Origin: Argopecten irradians
Lineage: Eukaryota > Mollusca > Bivalvia > Pectinida > Pectinidae
Assembly: GCF_041381155.1 (NCBI RefSeq)
Contig: NC_091142.1
Location: 29,215,963 to 29,279,962 of the forward strand
Direction of reading: 5' to 3'
Length of the DNA stretch: 64,000 bases
The notes beneath the pieces were generated by a model that did not search any database, was not told where the DNA came from, and was given only the letters and a program-made list of their open reading frames with translations. Below, piece by piece: positions 33,600-45,166 of this stretch (position 1 is its first letter; the number at the start of each line of letters is the position of its first letter). Position numbers and translations under genes: made by a program.

Positions 33600-33925
33600 A
33601 GTGTGGTTCGTCAGACCATGTCATGTCGGACTCTTGCATTAACGACCCATGCATGTGCCAGTACGCCAAGCGAAGAGCGACTGTGCGACATTTGCGCCAA
33701 GTAAAGAGCGATAATGCGACAGTGCGCCATGTGACAAACACGGTCGAATGGCGCATTTCGTTCTTCGCATGGCGCTTTGTTGCCAGTCGCGACCCGACGA
33801 AGCGAACATGCGACAGCACGCGTACAACAATACGCTATGTACGGCGCGACAAACACACTGTCGCATCGCGCGTTATTGCGCTGTCTCATGGCGAATTGTT
33901 GCATGACGCATTGTCGTCTAAAGCA
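33600..33925. repeat. CpG-dense degenerate word repeat
   Basis: Many imperfect copies of GCGACA, TGCGCCA and ATGGCGCATT on both strands, for example GACAGTGCGCCATGTGACAA and CTTCGCATGGCGCTTTGTTG. Composition is far more GC- and CpG-rich than the surroundings. Several overlapping open frames exist in every phase, which argues against coding. Confidence 0.7.
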
Positions 33926-33950
33926 GCCATTGTACTAACGACCTGCGTAC

Positions 33951-34143
33951 GGTTATTATACAAATATTTCATGGCCTACTGTGCTCTAGTTCATAATATT
34001 TAACATGAGGTGGTGGTAATCAACAAATGCTATATTGCATGAGGCCGAAGGCCGAGTGCAATATAATATTTGGTGATTACCAACACCGAGGGGTAAATAT
34101 TATGACTAGAGCACAGTAACCCATGAAATATTTGTTTTATTAC
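33951..34143. repeat. Large hairpin (foldback element), apex AGGCCGAAGGCC
   Basis: Arms of about 95 bp: the left contains ACAAATATTTCATGGCCTAC and TGTGCTCTAG, and the right contains the complements CTAGAGCACAGTAACCCATG and AAATATTTGT. The centre at 34041-34054 is itself palindromic. Confidence 0.85.
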
Positions 34144-35757
34144 ATAATCACCAGTTTTTCAGTTGAATATTATTATAAAACGAATACGACAATCACTTAA
34201 CAAAATCATCAGCACCGGAGCTTCAAATCCTATTGACGTACGTATAAACCACGTACGTCACGTTGTAACTCCGGTTTGGATGTCTTATTGTCTTCTTTAA
34301 CAATATTAGACATGTATGCAGCCTTTTGATCTAATATATTCGCTGTGTCCGTCCTCTACTCGATAGACGTCTACATGACGTGCTTGTTTCGAGATCTATA
34401 AAGCTAGCGCGAAATTGAATGTGAACCTTTGTGACGTCATAATAACGTAACTCACTGTTACGCGCGATTCCTCGGAGGTTTTCTACAAAACTAGACAACA
34501 ACAGCGAGGTGTTCCTAAAGCCGTGCAATATAACATCTCGAACCGTGCAATATAACGTTTCCATGGAAGCGTGCAATATAACTTCGAACTGTGCAATATA
34601 ACAAGGTTATATTGAACGGTCGGGATAATAGTTGAAAATATTATATTTCCTCATATATAGATTGGTGTAAACAAATTATGTAATAAATTCCTATTTATAA
34701 TGAGTATATTTACCCATGTACAGAAAAATCAGCGTACATTTATGACGAAACGAGAAATCGTTTTGAGACCATATATGACCAAGACACTCACAGAAACGTT
34801 CAAGTTATTTGTATATATTTGTATGATAAATATAAGTTTTTAGACTCGAAAATATAATATCTGCAATATATGATCAATAATTATTGCTCCGGCCCCTTCA
34901 AATCCGTATACGTATGCGTATACCGCTTATTGTAAATAACCCTAATAATAGAAAAAAAAATAAACATTAAAAAATAGTACCGGCAAATATTCTAATATAA
35001 ATGTTTGGTCTCATAAAGTCCTGGTTTTCTTAAGGCTACATTCGAATTTAAGTGTCGCTGCGTAGTTTATTTTGAAGTATTCGACATCTATCACAAATTG
35101 AGTTTATGACATCAAACAAGCTCTACAGAATTGAATCGCCGGACTTGGACACATTGTGTATTTGCATAGTACATAGGTATCTGCCCTTGCTAGTACATAT
35201 TAATTTACGTCATATGTTTATGAGTATAGCATTTTTGGTCATGGCCAACAGAAGGCCCAAATTGACACTCAACCTTTATCAAACGAGTTCAATTATTTGA
35301 TATGACATGAGCCTTAATTATGAAACTAGTAGAAATCCGGCTCGGATGTGATGTTTCAGTCTACGGAGACAATCATGATAACGAACACAACAGAATACAC
35401 ACATAGAACTATATTTCCGTTCTACTTTCAATTTCCCGTTTAATCTATGTTAAACAATGACCAGATAGGATATATCAGGTTATGAATTCCCATCTGGTCA
35501 AGCGTATGAATATCTTAAGATTTCGTCGCGTCAGTGTTTACGCCTATACACAACGGTCAAATAATTTAAAATGTGTTGTGCAGTCTTTTAATTCATTTTT
35601 GTTGTTACGAGCATTTTCATTGGTACTTTATTTAAAGGAAAAAATGGCGTCGCCGTTTGTAATGCTTCTGAATGGCTGAGATGACGGCGCATTATTCATA
35701 GACAAAAGAGTCCCAAAATGAATTTTAAATGTTGATTATCTTTAGTAAATTGAATTA
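34144..35757. other. Intergenic, with four copies of GTGCAATATAAC
   Basis: GTGCAATATAAC occurs at about 34523, 34544, 34570 and 34589, echoing GTGCAATATAA in the hairpin next door. This suggests the foldback element extends to about 34620. No gene is seen to 35757. Confidence 0.5.
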
Positions 35758-35904
35758 TAAGGATTAAAATAGATTTTATTTATGTTATGGAGATATAACA
35801 CAAAAAAAACTCTCATCATAAACCGCTTCGCGGTTTATTTAGAGTACACTCATTTTGTGTTATATCTCCATAACATAAAAAATCTATTCAAGTTAATCCT
35901 TAAA
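35758..35904. repeat. Hairpin (foldback element), apex AACCGCTTCGCGGTT
   Basis: Arms of about 70 bp share TATGTTATGGAGATATAACA and AAGGATTAA in inverted orientation around a perfect central palindrome at 35821-35836. Different sequence from the hairpin at 33951 but the same design. Confidence 0.85.
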
Positions 35905-38414
35905 TAGTATTATCGTGTTGACAAACTAGAATATATTGAAAAATATCATCGCGTTTTTCATTTGTTCGTTTGTTTTAACCGTTTTGGGGTGGAACTATAT
36001 TCAGAGGCTGATGCTAAGGCTGTTCCGTTTATTGAATTCGGTGACGTCAACACTAGCGAAAGTAGGAAATTCAAAACACGTATTGTATGTATTGTTTTGA
36101 AATTTAATGATCGGATTGGAAATATAAGTAATAAACTTTTACCAGATTGGTGATATGAAGCCCATCCGTCAGAAATAAAAATATTCATATCTATTTATCT
36201 TTCTTCCTTTGCAACTTTTCCTCTCCCTCTATTGCCATTACGACAAAAGCTACCTTTCACCATTTTAAATGTTCTGTTGACTGAGAAACGTTCAAATGTC
36301 CAATATTCACCTTTTGAAAATAAATACAACTACTTGTACACTGTATTATTCGGAATTGACTGAAGTGCTATTACCTATATGGTTTCTTGAAGCCATCCAG
36401 CTGACCTAATTGTGATAACGACTTATCTCCAATGTGCACTATCTGTACGGATAACCTTTTGAGGTAATAAATAAATCGAGAGACACAAAATGGTGAAAGG
36501 TAAAATCAATGTTAGTATGAAATGAAGAGATAGAACGAGAAACTCTGTTATAACAGAGTTTTCGTTCTAGAACGAAATGTTAACACGGCTAAATAAACCT
36601 ATCAACCCGCTTATTTTCGCGATTTGGGTAATAAGGAAACTAACCGATATATTTTGCTGATATTTTGAATGTAATTTAATCTCAGCGTGATCTATCGATT
36701 GAATTAATCGTGTCAGCTACGAAAATTCATTAAAGGTGATATTTTTTGGGTCAAACAGGCAAAAATCGGCATTTTGACCACTGGTTTCTGTTTAATTCGT
36801 CGTAGTGAAATAATTAATAAACTTAACAATCTGAGACTCTACATAGAAATAGTCCTTGTAATTCTGAACAAAACGGTATTTCTGGTTTTTGGAAATGTTA
36901 CATACAACGACCACAATACAGCTTTGAATAATGGTGGTATTTCGCAGGTTCTCGGTAAATTTCCACAACAGACGAGATATTTCGTGGTCCCCGGCGCCTT
37001 CCTTCGAGCTATTCTGAACGATTGGACCGGCAAATGTACCATTTAAAAATGAGTGCTTTTTTTAAATTTTCTGTAGAAGTGACTAAACATTATAAAATGA
37101 GTAAATAATGTATGCACTAATCATCAAATTTATGTTACAAAATGCACCCAAAATGTGCAACAGTGAAATTAATCTATTTGTACTGTCTCGAACGCACAAA
37201 ACCATGGCGCAGACTATCGCGCCCCCTATGAGGAATGTGTATTGTTTGTATCCGGTTGAGTAAAAAACGTTGAAGCCGCCTCGATGTTCAAGTTAAATTT
37301 CGGCATTATCAAGTAAGTAATTGTTCATTTTACTTGTTATAGACATCAATATCATTATCGGTGGATATTAGTATTATCAGATATATTTGATTGTTTTTGT
37401 AGGCCTGCAAATATAACGTTAGGTAACGTCATGTAACCCAGATTGGCACACATTTTTCTTATTTTTAAGCATCTATTTTTCAGATTGCAATAAAATTCCA
37501 ATTTTTGTATCAATCTTACAAATAGAGCCTATCATCTGTCTGTTGGTTTATGTTTGGAATTCTTTCTGCACGTGTTTCCATAAATAGTATCCTTGGATAC
37601 AGGTCTGGAACGCACCTGCTATCAACCAGGTGCGCGTACCCAGATTGGCACACCCAGGTAAAAACAGTGAGCATTGAAAAATATCGGGATATTTCAAATA
37701 TAATTTGACTTATATTGAAACTACAATACAAAAATCAACAATTAATGCCATTGAACACTTTTCTCTATATGTATTATTTGGATGATTGACGTCAAAATCA
37801 ATGTAGTCATTACGCAGGTAAAATTTCATCTTTATGGTTATCACTTACCTTTCTTACATAATTTTTTAAGACAATATTTAGGCATATTTTGCCTTTGTAA
37901 GCTTTGTGTGTGTGTTTTTACTGTTAAATAAACATATAAATGGCATAAGGGAAGTAACTCTTGGATGTATAAGTGCTACTCGAGCGCACCTTTGTTTCAT
38001 TTCGCATGCGCACATTATCGCAGATGAAAAAATTTCCATACTAGAAAATCAACATTTACTGAGGATAAAACAGCTCTGAACTATGAAACTACCAAGTAAC
38101 TGACAACTAAATTGATTAAATTTTGTGTTCTAGACATAGTTTATACCATTTCAACACTTTAATAGAGCAGACTATTGAGCGAAAAGTGGAAAACTAGAGT
38201 CATCGCACGGGGCAATATTTACCGTAACACTTGATTTCAGGTATTTTCTCAAGTTTATTAGCCTGAACAAAATCCCTCATAGCTATGGTCATGTGGAAAT
38301 ATCACCATTAAATGCGGACGATTTCATAATATTGAAACCTGTCCGAAATTGACTTTGATCGAAATGGGAATAATTACTAAAGCTACAGCTGAACAAAGAA
38401 AATTTCCTATAAAG
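35905..38414. other. Intergenic, no supported gene
   Basis: Contains a short perfect-like palindrome at 36534-36570 around CTCTGTTATAACAGAG and two copies of CCCAGATTGGCACAC (near 37438 and 37640). A 90-codon open frame at 36774-37046 has no recognised domain. Confidence 0.45.
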
Positions 38415-39735
38415 TGAGTTATGTTAAGGAACTGGGTGGGTGAGGAAGCAATATGTTATCGTAAATATCAACCAAAAGTGTGCCGTGTTTAGCTGTGGGT
38501 AGCGTGTACCAATTTGGCTTTCATTTCTAAAACTAGAGTATGACGATAATTTGCCGCCGAACGAGAGTCGGAGAAGTTACTGTTTACAGTCTGTAGTTAC
38601 CGGTTTATGACGTTCTCGGAAACCTGTCGGCTTGGGTTTTGACTGTCAGATGTTTAATAATTTATGACAATCTTGACTTGCAAACCATGCATGATGTTGT
38701 CTTTCTGAAAACAATAAGAACGCTACGGATATGGCTTTTAACATATGAAATAATAATTCCATTGGGTTAACAGCACGGTAAACTGACAACTGTACTCGCC
38801 TTTGAGGCAGATGCTCCGTTTGAATATATGTATCTGCCCTTTAATATATGTTTGAGCATATGTAAATTGCTAGTAGCATAAAGTCATCACATATTGTTTC
38901 GGTAGTGAGTAGGCTCACACTGTAATTAGCTTCATTATATATCATTTCGGTACATGCGAAGTCTTTTCGGTATCATAAATTGAACATGGCGAAATGACTT
39001 TCAGAAGGTACCGAAATGACTTTAAGTAGTCTGAATATTAGACAACTAAAGAAAACAAACTAGAAAAAATGGTAACAATGGACAATGGATATGATCAACA
39101 TTGTTAGATACATTTGTATGCACTGCAGTTTTACATGACACATAATAATTGCTTAGGCTTAAGTTACATGTACAGACTGGGTGGGTGAGGTCAGGTCAAT
39201 AATGTTAAAGCCACACTACATGTATATACGTAAATATCAACAAAAATTCAAGTTAGATTCGAGTCCGATATTGTTAGTGTTTGTAGATGTAGTTGAAATT
39301 AAGATATATTAAAGAATATTTATAGCTTTCTTTTAATAACTTTGGTACAGCAGTTGTTGAAAGTTGATACATGTAAACATGCCTTCATTTTAAACTGGTC
39401 GCCATAGAAGTTACGATTATTGCCGAACGGAAGTCGGAAAGTTCAGGACCCGTTTTCGGAAGAGTTCGGACAGACGTTCTGTAGTTACGGTAGTCACATG
39501 ACGTTCTCGGCAACCACGTTACAATGTCGGCTAACTTTGGCTTGTTTGACTAAGTGGGACCCACTAACAGATGTTTAATATTTATTTGATTTTTACCAAA
39601 TATTCCGAATCATAATTGCTCATCTTGACTTCGATTTAGTCCTGTCTCTGCATGATTTTCAACAGAATTTTTTTTTCAACATTCTTCTAAATCATGAAAA
39701 AAATAAGAAAGATACGGATATTGGCTTTTTAACAA
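38415..39735. repeat. Diverged direct duplication (38415-38750 and 39175-39735)
   Basis: Both halves share ACTGGGTGGGTGAGG, CGTAAATATCAAC, TGACGTTCTCGG, ACAGATGTTTAAT and GATACGGATATTGGCTTTT-like text in the same order. The second copy is longer because of insertions. Confidence 0.55.
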
Positions 39736-40002
39736 TGAAAATTCATTTCACAATTTTGCTGTGTTGTGTTATAGTGATAGTCAACTACTGCGTAATAATT
39801 ATCGATGCCGACAGGAATCATCAGATTGACCCGCGTTTTGTGAAAATTAGCATACATGTATTATTATCACACTGACCCATTTAGCAATGTTAAACACGGT
39901 CATGTCATAAATTTTGTAAGACGAACACTATTATTGTGGCTTCGTAGTTATTAATGACGTCTGTGATGTTGTAACTTGTATGATTATCTCGGTTGACACG
40001 TC

Positions 40003-40365
40003 GAATCCAAGCCTGATTTTGCCACTCTTACATAAAACAGAATTGATAGTAATCAAAATTTTGACCCAGAGCTTAAGCCCTGGCTATTCTCTCAAGGATT
40101 CAATAGATCTAGAATTAAATAAACAATGTTCAAGAAAATTTGTAAGATTTTTCCTTGTAAAGGAAGTTGTTGATATCTTCTTGTTGCCCCTGGACTCTGA
40201 TCTGGTGGTCACTTATTGAGGTCAAGGTGCACTTTAAACTAAGTATCATGGATGCCCCTTTTTCCTTGTCAGAATCACACTGAAGTTTTGACTATGTTTT
40301 TGAGATTAATACTAGTTATGTGATGAATAGAATCTTACACTCATGGCTACATCATTTGAAATTTA
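40003..40365. repeat. 363-bp direct repeat, left copy
   Basis: Runs from GAATCCAAGCC to CATTTGAAATTTA. It is more than 90% alike by eye to 41482-41844 and flanks the LINE fragment. Confidence 0.85.
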
Positions 40366-40554
40366 TTTTTTTTTAATTTTTTATTTTCAAACATTTTACA
40401 CAGTATATATAAATGGACACTAACACACAAACACTTGCATATGCACTCATTCACATACTTAAAAACATCAAATTGTACTTTATGAGACATCCATAAAAAC
40501 ATATATTTTACCATTAATAGCAAACCATAAACGCACATTATATGCATGCTCTCA

Positions 40555-40586
<32 letters not shown>

Positions 40587-41481
40587 TACACACACACACA
40601 CACACACTCGCATACATACAGACAGACAGACAAGACAGACAGACGGACAGACCATACTAAAGAAGAAAGATAAGAAGGAAGAAGAAAGAAGAGGGAGGAG
40701 GTACCGTTACACATACACTATATTATAGTTTAAATATATTATATTAAATAAAAAAATAAATAAATTGTTCTGAAGAATCGTGCTGATCGGCTACATAAAC
40801 CGGTTAACCCTAACCAAAGATAAAAAGAAAATTAAAGTAAGTTAGCAGTAGTAAAATACTAAGTGAAAGACTAGGGTAAAGGTATATACTTAAAGGTCTA
40901 ATAAAGGTTTCCATTTCCTCCAGCCTATTTCAAATTGCCTTTTAATATGGTCACTTTGACTAAAAAACATATATTTTTGAACTAAAAAAATTTATCCTTA
41001 ATTACATTAATAAGAGCATTGATATTTAAAGAGTTTGCTAAGACATCTGGTTTTATAAATGTAATGTTTCATAATTATCAAAATTTCATTGTCAACAGAG
41101 CTACAATTTTGTAAAACTATTCCAAAAAGAAATGAATCTTTATTATATGCAAAAGGAATAAACAATAAATCTAATAAAGTTTCAAAATTTTGAAGCAGAG
41201 TTTGCACCTCTTTGCATTCCCATAGGCAATGTATAATTGTCTCCCTTTCTATATTACATAAAGTACACATTGGACTAGGATTTATTCCTATCTTATGAAG
41301 GAAGGTATTAGTAACTAATATAATGATGAATAATTCTGACTTGAAACCATATCAATTTGGAATTTTTTGTTACCTTAAATGGAAGAGTATATATTTTTAA
41401 CCACATTTCTGTATCAAAGTTAAAGCTCAAATTCCATTTTCTAGTACCTGTTGGAGTTGTAGATGGAGTTATGACAAACCT
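40366..41481 (-). pseudogene. LINE 3' fragment (L1-like C-terminal region) with poly-A tail
   Basis: On the minus strand: WLKIYTLPFKVTKNSKLIWF, a one-base frameshift, then TNTFLHKIGINPSPMCTLC followed by NIERETIIHCLWEC, the Cys/His knuckle typical of LINE ORF2 C-termini, then KHYIYKTRC. The 3' side has a compound (CT)n-(CA)n-(GACA)n microsatellite at 40548-40660 and ends in an A-rich tail directly against the left direct repeat. 5'-truncated and dead. Confidence 0.75.
40548..40660. repeat. Compound microsatellite (CT)n (CA)n (GACA)n
   Basis: Simple-sequence runs in order CTCTCT, CACACA and GACAGACA, inside the LINE 3' region. Confidence 0.9.
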
Positions 41482-41844
41482 GAATCCAAGTCTTGACACC
41501 CACTCTTGCTTTAAAACAGAATTGATAGTAATCAAATTTTGACCCAGCTGCTTAAGCCCTGGCTATTCTCTCAGGATTCAATAGATCTAGAATTAAATAA
41601 AACAATGTTCAAGAAAATTTGTAAGATTTTTTCCTTGTTAAAGGAAGTTGTTGATATCTTCTTGGTGCCCCTGGACTCTGATCTGGTGGTCACTTATTGA
41701 GGTCAAGGTGCACTTTAAACTAAGTATCATGGAATGCCCTTTTTCCTTGTCAGAATCACTGAAGTTTTGACTATGTTTTGATTAATACTAGTAATGTTGA
41801 TGAATAGAATCTTACACTCATGGCTTACATCATTTGAAATTTAT
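41482..41844. repeat. 363-bp direct repeat, right copy
   Basis: Begins GAATCCAAGTC and ends CATTTGAAATTTA, the same limits as the left copy with small indels inside. Confidence 0.85.
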
Positions 41845-42533
41845 AAAACTTACATTTATAAAATTTGATATACCACGAGCCTTTAAGGTTATTTTGACAT
41901 TTTATTTCCAAAATAACAACAGTTTTTCTGTTGTTTTTTTTTAAATTATACAGTATCTAGGTAAAAGGAGACCTAGTTATAACACTCACTATACAGTAGT
42001 GAATGTCAAACTTGTAACAGCTAGAGCCTCATCAGTTTTAAGCATTTTAGAAACCAGATAAATTATGAATTTGAGAAATGAGTTCAAAATTTTTCTAAAT
42101 CAAAAATAAAATCTAAAAAAAAATCATGAATTGAAAGCCATTTCGGTTAAGGTATAGACTTTTAAATATATGATTTGCTTGCTCTTGATATTTTTTCATC
42201 TGTAATGAATAACACTTGGAAACAGTAACTATTTTGAATACTAGTTCATGTACCTGTATATATAGGTAATCTTCCTCAATATAAAAATTAAATATGCTGT
42301 GTTATCTATTCATGTAAATGATTAATAAAACAAAAGAGAAGCATGAACTTGGTATACCAGGTAATTCATTTCTGCATATGTATAAAAGCTACAAATAGAT
42401 CCTTAATGTGATGATTTATTTAATTATTTATTTTCATATCCTTCAGCAGTATCAAGGATTTAAAGTGATTTAATTACCTGGTACCATGTGTGTGTTTCCA
42501 ATTCCGATGTAGAATATAGTTCTCTTTTTTTTT
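41845..42533. other. Intergenic, nothing recognised
   Basis: AT-rich with no open frame of note. Confidence 0.5.
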
Positions 42534-42741
42534 ATTAGTTTAACGTCCTATTAACAGCCAGGGTCATTTAAGGACGTGCCAGGTTTGATGGTGGAGGAAA
42601 GCCAGAGAACCTTGAGAAAAACCACAGACCAGCTGTCAGTACCTGGCAACTGCTCCACATTGGATTCGAACTTGAGACCGAAAGGTGGACGGCTTGTGGT
42701 AATATGTCGGAACATCTTTACCACTCAGCCACCGTGGCCCC
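42534..42741 (-). mobile_element. tRNA-derived SINE (copy A)
   Basis: On the minus strand: GGGGCCACGGTGGCTGAGTGG (A-box region, read 42741 downwards), then a B-box-like TCAAGTTCGAATCC, a body with ACTGACAGCTGGTCTG, and a tail ending ACGTTAAACTAATA. Full length, about 208 bp. Confidence 0.85.
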
Positions 42742-43720
42742 ACGAATAGAGTTCTCATAAAAGGTCTCATAAATGTTATGATAATTAGAAAGATTGGCAC
42801 CTAATATAACCCATTACCCTCATTGCCCAACATGAAATTCCAATTAGCATTATCCATTAAGGCATTTCTTGATTAAAGCATTGTATTGTTAAATATCTTA
42901 TGTAAGTATGATCAGATGCATGTATACCATCAAGGGTTGAAAATGACAACTGACTTACTTGTAAAAGGGTACGTGGGTTTTAAATTAAAAACTTTATATT
43001 CTTTAAATGTTCACATGAACAGTTTTCATTGGGATTGGATAAAGGGAGGTAATTGGCTTATTTGTTTATTTTTTAAGGTATATTTTCTAGCAAAATGCTC
43101 AATATCACTAAAAGAATTGCGAAAACAGAGAAATGTATGTTTTGTTATGGATTGAGTATTCGGTCAGACCAATATTGTCTATATTTTGACATTTTTTTTT
43201 TATCTACATGAGGAAAAACTGTTTCTTATTGATAAAATTGTGGTAGCAGAGACTTTTACATGATTATTCGTGATGTACATGTATAAGTACATGCTATTTT
43301 TCAAATCTTTGATGCCGTGTCATTATGAAACGATATAATCCATATTAAATGAATTCTGGTTATTTTAACTTGATTATAGCAGTAGTTTTATTTTGTTGTT
43401 TTTTTTTTCTCTGTAAAAAACTGTTTAACATTTCTTGTTCTCTAAAATGTATGTATTTGTAAGAGATTGAGTGCCAGCCAGGCGATATTGTCTATTATCA
43501 CCAATGTTTTACTTATTTTTCGATAAAATGGGGGTAGCTAGCAGAGACTTTTGCATGATTATTCATGAAAATGCATATTCCAGGCAGCAATAGCAATTAT
43601 GATGAACTCCTTGCTTAATTGTATGTCATAGGGACAATTATAAAATGCCACATTCAAGTTTTAAGTCTCCCTTTATTTAAGAAAATAGCAGAGTAATAGC
43701 CTAATCCTTCTCCATATGCC
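42742..43720. other. Intergenic, with a weak direct duplication
   Basis: 43075-43270 and 43400-43580 share AAATGTATGT, ATATTGTCTAT, GATAAAAT, GCAGAGACTTTT and CATGATTATTC in the same order. No gene. Confidence 0.4.
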
Positions 43721-43721
43721 A

Positions 43722-45085
43722 GGGGTTACTATCACTGACATAATATCTACCCCTGCACTATTTCATTATTAACTGATTGCCAGCTGTCAATAAAACCGCA
43801 TTGTTTGTTCCGACATTGAATAGAAACACTGTGTTTGGGGGGAGAGGCGTGGCTATATTACACCTGGCAATCGGTCAATGAAACTGCAGGCAACAGAAGA
43901 CACAGGTAACTAGATCATTTAACGTACATCAAAGGAATTGCATAATGTGGTTCACTGTACATATGTGTTGGTTTGAAGTTGGGTGTCACTTTCTCTGTAA
44001 TCTTGAAAGGAAGTCTATGCAGGACTCAGTTTTGAGGTCACCTGAGATAAAGTCTCCAGTGACCTAATCTAATTTTGCAGAGACCTTTCATGGCCAAAGG
44101 TCAATCAAAATTGTGAATTATTTGGTCCCCTAGGGACCTGAGGGTTGGGGCCAAAAGGTGTCAATTAGGCTAAAACTTCAACAATCTTCTTTTAAAATTC
44201 CGGAAATAGTGGAATCAAATACTCTTCATAGATGGAATCACGTGGGGAGGGGGTCAAGTTTACTATAGTTTATTTAGGTAAAACACATCTTTGAGCATTA
44301 TTTGGTCATTTGTAATAGAAAATGAATCAGAATTATCAGTATGAAGTGGTCATTGAATCATATTAACATATTTTCCATAACTGACCCCCAGTGGCCTGAG
44401 GGGTGGGGCTAAAATGGGTCAAATAGGATAGGCTTAAACTTCAAAAACCTTCATCTAAAATTCTGGAAATGTTAGAATCAAATACTCTTCATAGATGGAA
44501 AGGTCTTAAGGTCCTTTACAATAATTATGAATTATATATGAACCTGGGGTCTCATGTTTTCCCCACGGGAGGGGTCAAGTTTACTATAGTTTTTATAGGG
44601 AAAACACATTTTTGAACATTATTTGGTCACTTGTAATAGAAAATGAGTCAAATGTTGTCAGAATTATCAGTATGATATGGCAATGTGAATAATATCCTAT
44701 TAACAATTTTTCCACGACTGACTCCAAGGGGCCTGAGGAGTGGGTCCAAAAGGGATTTCTTTTGATTCATAAATGTTTTTTAAAGATTTGAACCGACTTT
44801 GCAATGTTCTTTCTGTATCAGCACTCAGGTGACCATCAAGGCCTCTTTGGCCTCTTGTTTTCTTCTGAACTGCGTCCAATTTTACTATGAGATATAAGTC
44901 CATGGGTGGATATTACGTCAGTGATAGTAACCCCTGGAGTATTGAGGATGTAGCCAAAAATGATTTCTGCAAGCCTGTGATTGGTTGGTTTGTTTCTTCT
45001 GAAGTGGCTCCAATGTTACTATGAGATAGTCCAAGAGTGGATTTTATGTCAGTGATAGTAACCCATGGAGTATTGAGGATGTAAC
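43722..45085. mobile_element. Inverted-end element interrupted by a nested repeat element
   Basis: CCAGGGGTTACTATCACTGA at 43722 recurs as its complement, TCAGTGATAGTAACCCCTGG, near 44918-44937, and again as a second right end near 45050-45068. The 44035-44860 element lies between. Confidence 0.55.
44035..44860. mobile_element. TIR element AGGTCACCTGAG...CTCAGGTGACC with internal tandem units
   Basis: Left end AGGTCACCTGAGATAAAGTC; inverted right end CTCAGGTGACC at 44823-44833, followed by a terminus TCAAGGCCTCTTTGGCCTCTTG. Internally about three ~290-bp units share TACTCTTCATAGATGGAA and TTTGGTCA. A relative is truncated at 12335-13270. Confidence 0.65.
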
Positions 45086-45166
45086 TTAAAGGGATTTTTT
45101 CATTTTTTAATTACATTTCTGTATTGGTGTTTTTATAGACAATCAATTAATTGTATCTTTCAGGTT

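Noticed and set aside
33611..34003. Overlapping open frames of 70-126 codons
   Set aside because: Open in several frames on both strands at once, and made of degenerate CpG-rich words; no start context or domain.
36774..37046. 90-codon open frame
   Set aside because: No recognised motif, no splice partners seen and no codon bias visible by eye; probably chance or an old repeat.
40347..40728. Frames with SLSLSLSL or CVCVCV runs
   Set aside because: Translated CT/CA/GACA microsatellite.
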